In this document: positions 61,459 through 64,000 of the stretch, piece by piece
Layout: each line of letters starts with the position of its first letter
How positions within the stretch are numbered: the stretch's first letter is position 1
Assembly (NCBI RefSeq): GCF_013033965.1
Contig: NZ_WQFE01000008.1
Coordinates: forward strand, 1-64,000
Source: Ruegeria atlantica
GTDB taxonomy: Bacteria > Pseudomonadota > Alphaproteobacteria > Rhodobacterales > Rhodobacteraceae
Reading direction: 5' to 3'
Length of the DNA: 64,000 nt
The notes under the pieces: model-generated
Database searches by the model: none
Told to the model about the DNA's origin: nothing
Seen by the model: the letters and a program-made list of their open reading frames with translations, nothing else
Translations under genes and position numbers: made by a program

Positions 61459-62330
61459 TGCATCCAGCACCATCCGTTATCATCTTCACGACCCTGTCGG
61501 GCCTTGGCTTTGGACTGTTGCTCTTTCTGGGGCTTGGTCTGCCTGACGTCTCTGGCTGGATCGCTTTTGTCTTTTTCGCCATCGCCTACGCCCTGTCCGT
61601 TGGCGGCCTGATGGCGTCCACCTTTCACCTTGGCCACCCTGAGCGGGCCTGGAAAGCGTTTACGCAATGGAAGACCAGCTGGCTCAGCCGCGAAGGCTGG
61701 TGCGCGGTTATCGCTCTGATCGTCATGGGTCTTTATGCGATAGGCGTGATCTTTCTGGGACAACGCTGGAGCTTACTTGGCTGGATCGGTGCGCTGTTCT
61801 CGCTACTGACCGTGTTCACCACTTCGATGATCTACACCCAGCTCAAGACCATTCCGCGCTGGAACATGAAGCTGACTCCGGCCATGTTCCTCAGCTTCAG
61901 CCTTGCAGGAGGCGCGCTGTTGGCCGGACAGGTCCGAGTGGCGCTGCCGCTGTTGCTTATCGCGGCGTTGGTGCAGATTTTGTATTGGAAGAAGGGCGAC
62001 AAGGCACTGGAAGAGTCCGGCACCAATCTGGGCACAGCCACCGGACTGGGCGACCGAGGTGCAGTACGTGCGTTTGAGCCACCCCATACTGGCACCAACT
62101 ACCTGCTGCGCGAATTCGTTCACGTCGTTGGCCGCAAACATGCCGAAAAGCTGCGCATCATCTCGTTTGTGTTGGCTTTTGTCCTGCCTGTTATCCTGTT
62201 GCTACTGCCGTTCGGCCACTTCTTTGCGCTATTGGCCGTGGCGTCGCACCTTGCCGGCGTTGCCACTTCGCGCTGGCTGTTCTTCGCGCAGGCCGAGCAC
62301 GTCGTCGGGCTGTATTACGGAAAACGGTAG
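61458..62330 (+). CDS. soeC: Membrane anchor subunit, SoeC-like (DmsC family)
   Basis: A 290-residue membrane protein with eight predicted helices of the DmsC/YnfH anchor type. LMASTFHLGHPERAWKAFTQ carries the family FHLGHP-RA motif, and YLLREFVHVVGRKHAEKL is typical of the second half. It anchors SoeAB to the membrane and passes electrons to quinone. The next gene is convergent, and a strong terminator follows, so this ends the tauR-xsc-pta-soeABC block. Confidence 0.87.
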   Translation: MHPAPSVIIFTTLSGLGFGLLLFLGLGLPDVSGWIAFVFFAIAYALSVGGLMASTFHLGHPERAWKAFTQWKTSWLSREGWCAVIALIVMGLYAIGVIFLGQRWSLLGWIGALFSLLTVFTTSMIYTQLKTIPRWNMKLTPAMFLSFSLAGGALLAGQVRVALPLLLIAALVQILYWKKGDKALEESGTNLGTATGLGDRGAVRAFEPPHTGTNYLLREFVHVVGRKHAEKLRIISFVLAFVLPVILLLLPFGHFFALLAVASHLAGVATSRWLFFAQAEHVVGLYYGKR

Positions 62331-62391
62331 GGGGCTCTGCCCCCGTCGCGGCAAGCCGCGACTCCCCCGAGATATTTTCAGCCAGATGAAG
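62330..62391 (-). repeat. Dispersed repeat, copy 2 (inverted)
   Basis: The reverse complement matches copy 1 at 60629: CTTCATCTGGC, then AAAATATCTCGGGG, and a hairpin GGGGGC/GCCCCC at the end. This copy also carries a second hairpin, GTCGCGGC/GCCGCGAC. It begins directly at the soeC stop. Confidence 0.6.
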
Positions 62392-62405
62392 TCTGGATCC
62401 GGAAC

Positions 62406-62442
62406 AAAAAGGGCGGCGCTCGAAGTTCGAGGCCGCCTTTTT
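62406..62442. terminator. Bidirectional rho-independent terminator
   Basis: AAAAAGGGCGGC pairs with GCCGCCTTTTT, enclosing an inner hairpin CTCGAA/TTCGAG. A-run on one side and T-run on the other fit termination of both soeC and the convergent dapA. Confidence 0.85.
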
Positions 62443-62457
62443 CTTTTTCAAACCTGT

Positions 62458-63330
62458 TTAGATCAGGCCTGCATGTTCCATCGCCGCATCAATCGCGGAT
62501 TTGGTGCTGTTGTCCAACCCGGACAGGGGCAAGCGAACTTCTTCGCTGCACAGACCAAGTTTGCTGAGCGCGTATTTGGCACCCACGAGGCCAGGCTCGA
62601 TAAAAATCGCTTCGTGCAGTGGCATCAGGCGATCCTGGTACTCCAGAGCTTTGGCGAAATCGCCGTCGAGTGTCGCCTGCTGGAATTCGGCACACAGCTT
62701 GGGTGCGACGTTAGCTGTCACGGAGATGCAGCCAACACCGCCATGGGCATTGAACCCCAGCGCAGTGGCATCCTCGCCGGACAGCTGGCAGAAATCGGCA
62801 CCACAACTGGCCCGCTGCTGGCTGACGCGCGCTAGATCACCGGTGGCATCCTTCACACCGACAATGCGCGGCAGTTTTGCCAGCTCACCCATGGTTTCAG
62901 GGGTCATGTCGATAATCGAGCGACCGGGAATATTATAGATGATGATCGGGATATCCGCGCAGTCGTGTAGCGCGCGGAAATGCATCAAAAGACCTTTTTG
63001 CGTGGGCTTGTTGTAATAGGGCGTCACCACCAATGCAGCATCGGCGCCCACTTTTTCGGCGAATCGCACGAAGCGGATCGCCTCGACGGTATTGTTCGAA
63101 CCGGCGCCCGCGATCACAGGAACGCGACCGGCCGAGGCTTTGACAACCTCTTCCACGACGGTCTCGTGTTCTTCGTGGCTGAGCGTCGGGCTTTCTCCGG
63201 TGGTGCCAACAGGAACCAGACCGGTCGAGCCTTCCTGAATCTGCCATTGCACCAAACGTTTGAGCGTATCCAAGTCCAACTCGCCGTTGCTGAACGGGGT
63301 GACGAGGGCTGGCATAGAGCCTTTGAACAT
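62458..63330 (-). CDS. dapA: 4-hydroxy-tetrahydrodipicolinate synthase
   Basis: A 290-residue class I aldolase of the lysine and diaminopimelate pathway, condensing pyruvate with aspartate semialdehyde. The Schiff-base lysine is Lys160 in [14 protein letters not shown], the catalytic tyrosine is Tyr132 in IIYNIPGRS, and the Thr43-Thr44 pair is in [19 protein letters not shown] 63330 follows AAGGAGCGTGTC; the open frame runs on to 63516 without a ribosome site. A housekeeping gene, which indicates that the chromosome core resumes here. Confidence 0.95.
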   Translation of the reverse strand: MFKGSMPALVTPFSNGELDLDTLKRLVQWQIQEGSTGLVPVGTTGESPTLSHEEHETVVEEVVKASAGRVPVIAGAGSNNTVEAIRFVRFAEKVGADAALVVTPYYNKPTQKGLLMHFRALHDCADIPIIIYNIPGRSIIDMTPETMGELAKLPRIVGVKDATGDLARVSQQRASCGADFCQLSGEDATALGFNAHGGVGCISVTANVAPKLCAEFQQATLDGDFAKALEYQDRLMPLHEAIFIEPGLVGAKYALSKLGLCSEEVRLPLSGLDNSTKSAIDAAMEHAGLI

Positions 63331-63455
63331 GACACGCTCCTTAGAGTGCAGTTTGTATTTTTTGCGTCTCGGTTTGTCAGGAAAGTGACTTTCTTGAGTT
63401 GAACCCGACGGCGCAAGCTTTATCCTGAATGGCTGTATCCTTGGTTGGTTGGGAA

Positions 63456-64000
63456 ATGCAAGGGATGACACGCTTTCTGGCGTTTTTGACGGTCGTGATT
63501 CTGATTTCGGGCACACATGTGCGAGCCGACGCGGCAGGTGATCTGCGGGCCGGTATGAACGAAATGCGCAAGGGGGACTGGAATGAAGCCCTACGTGTTT
63601 CAGGTCCGCGGGGGTCGGTATCCCGGGACATCATCGTCTGGCACTGGCTGCGCGAAGGGTTTGGAAGCTCGGGCGACGTTCTGGTGTTTTTGGACCGCCG
63701 TCCTGACTGGCCTGGGCTGGCCTGGCTCAGGCGTAAGAGTGAGCCCGCGTTCACTGGTACGGATCCGGATCGCGTCCTTAAATTCTATGCCGAACAGCCG
63801 CCGCAATCCGCCGAAGGTGCTTTGAATTATGCGGTCGCATTAAAAGCAAAGGGACGACCCGGCGATGCCGAGGCCGATATCGTCACGGCATGGCGGACGA
63901 TGCCCATGGGTGCAGGTCTGCAAAAGGACTATCTTGAGAACTTTGGCAAACTGCTCAAACCCCATCACGCTGCACGCCTGGACCGGATGCTGTGGGACAA
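63456..64000 (+). CDS. Lytic murein transglycosylase, N-terminal part (runs off window)
   Basis: The first 181 codons of a plus-strand gene diverging from dapA with 125 bases between start codons. A signal peptide ([19 protein letters not shown], from the second Met) is followed by a helical-repeat region: [60 protein letters not shown]. This is the superhelical U-domain of soluble lytic transglycosylases (Slt). The catalytic domain lies outside the window. ATG 63456 or 63465 may be the start; neither has a strong ribosome site. Dap-Slt adjacency is common in Rhodobacteraceae. Confidence 0.75.
   Translation, partial: MQGMTRFLAFLTVVILISGTHVRADAAGDLRAGMNEMRKGDWNEALRVSGPRGSVSRDIIVWHWLREGFGSSGDVLVFLDRRPDWPGLAWLRRKSEPAFTGTDPDRVLKFYAEQPPQSAEGALNYAVALKAKGRPGDAEADIVTAWRTMPMGAGLQKDYLENFGKLLKPHHAARLDRMLWD

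Noticed and set aside
1..64000. CRISPR array, tRNA or rRNA genes
   Set aside because: No regularly spaced identical repeats, no tRNA-like cloverleaf with a conserved T-loop, and no rRNA sequence were noticed while reading.

Overview
The window reads as a chromosome segment of a marine alphaproteobacterium of the Roseobacter group (Rhodobacteraceae). This is inferred from gene content (tauR-xsc-pta with a SoeABC-type sulfite dehydrogenase, two tripartite tricarboxylate (TTT) transporters, a DddP-like M24 protein, a BCCT carrier, many LysR regulators) and from high-GC coding bias. No rRNA, tRNA or CRISPR array was seen.

Layout. 1-180: remnant of an insertion-sequence transposase start. 450-20431: a catabolic region with two formylglycine sulfatases, three regulators or accessory genes, a minus-strand set (tctCBA, a three-part FAD/Fe-S 2-hydroxyacid dehydrogenase, sulfatase, amidohydrolase), a second minus-strand set (acyl-CoA ligase, acyl-CoA dehydrogenase, CaiB-type CoA-transferase, pcaF) and a divergent FadJ-like gene that has lost its C-terminal tip. 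Together they suggest import of a sulfated or hydroxylated carboxylate, desulfation, oxidation and CoA-dependent breakdown.

20432-29424: an accessory, gene-poor, lower-GC island. It holds a frameshifted CaiB fragment, a stand-alone PD-(D/E)XK-like protein, and a signalling cluster of a Roadblock/LC7 protein, an OmpR-type regulator, a sensor kinase whose phospho-acceptor histidine is arginine, a small exported protein, and a paralogous kinase with the histidine intact.

29425-41783: small-molecule metabolism: a LysR gene divergent from a 2OG-Fe(II) oxygenase / DddP-like M24 pair, an iodotyrosine-deiodinase-like nitroreductase, an AraC regulator divergent from an MFS carrier and a RraA-like protein, and a LysR gene divergent from a Tat-exported family-5 binding protein followed by a BCCT transporter.

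42002-51251: an acid-sugar (tetronate) locus: TTT transporter, OtnK kinase and OtnC decarboxylase, a metallo-beta-lactamase-fold hydrolase and an ABM-domain protein on the minus strand; an isopropylmalate/tartrate-dehydrogenase-like enzyme, a Gfo/Idh/MocA oxidoreductase and a GntR regulator on the plus strand.

51252-64000: a peptidase remnant, an ArsR-controlled COG0701 permease, the taurine/sulfonate module tauR-xsc-pta-soeABC (sulfoacetaldehyde to acetyl phosphate plus sulfite, then acetyl-CoA and sulfate), dapA, and the start of a lytic transglycosylase running off the right edge.
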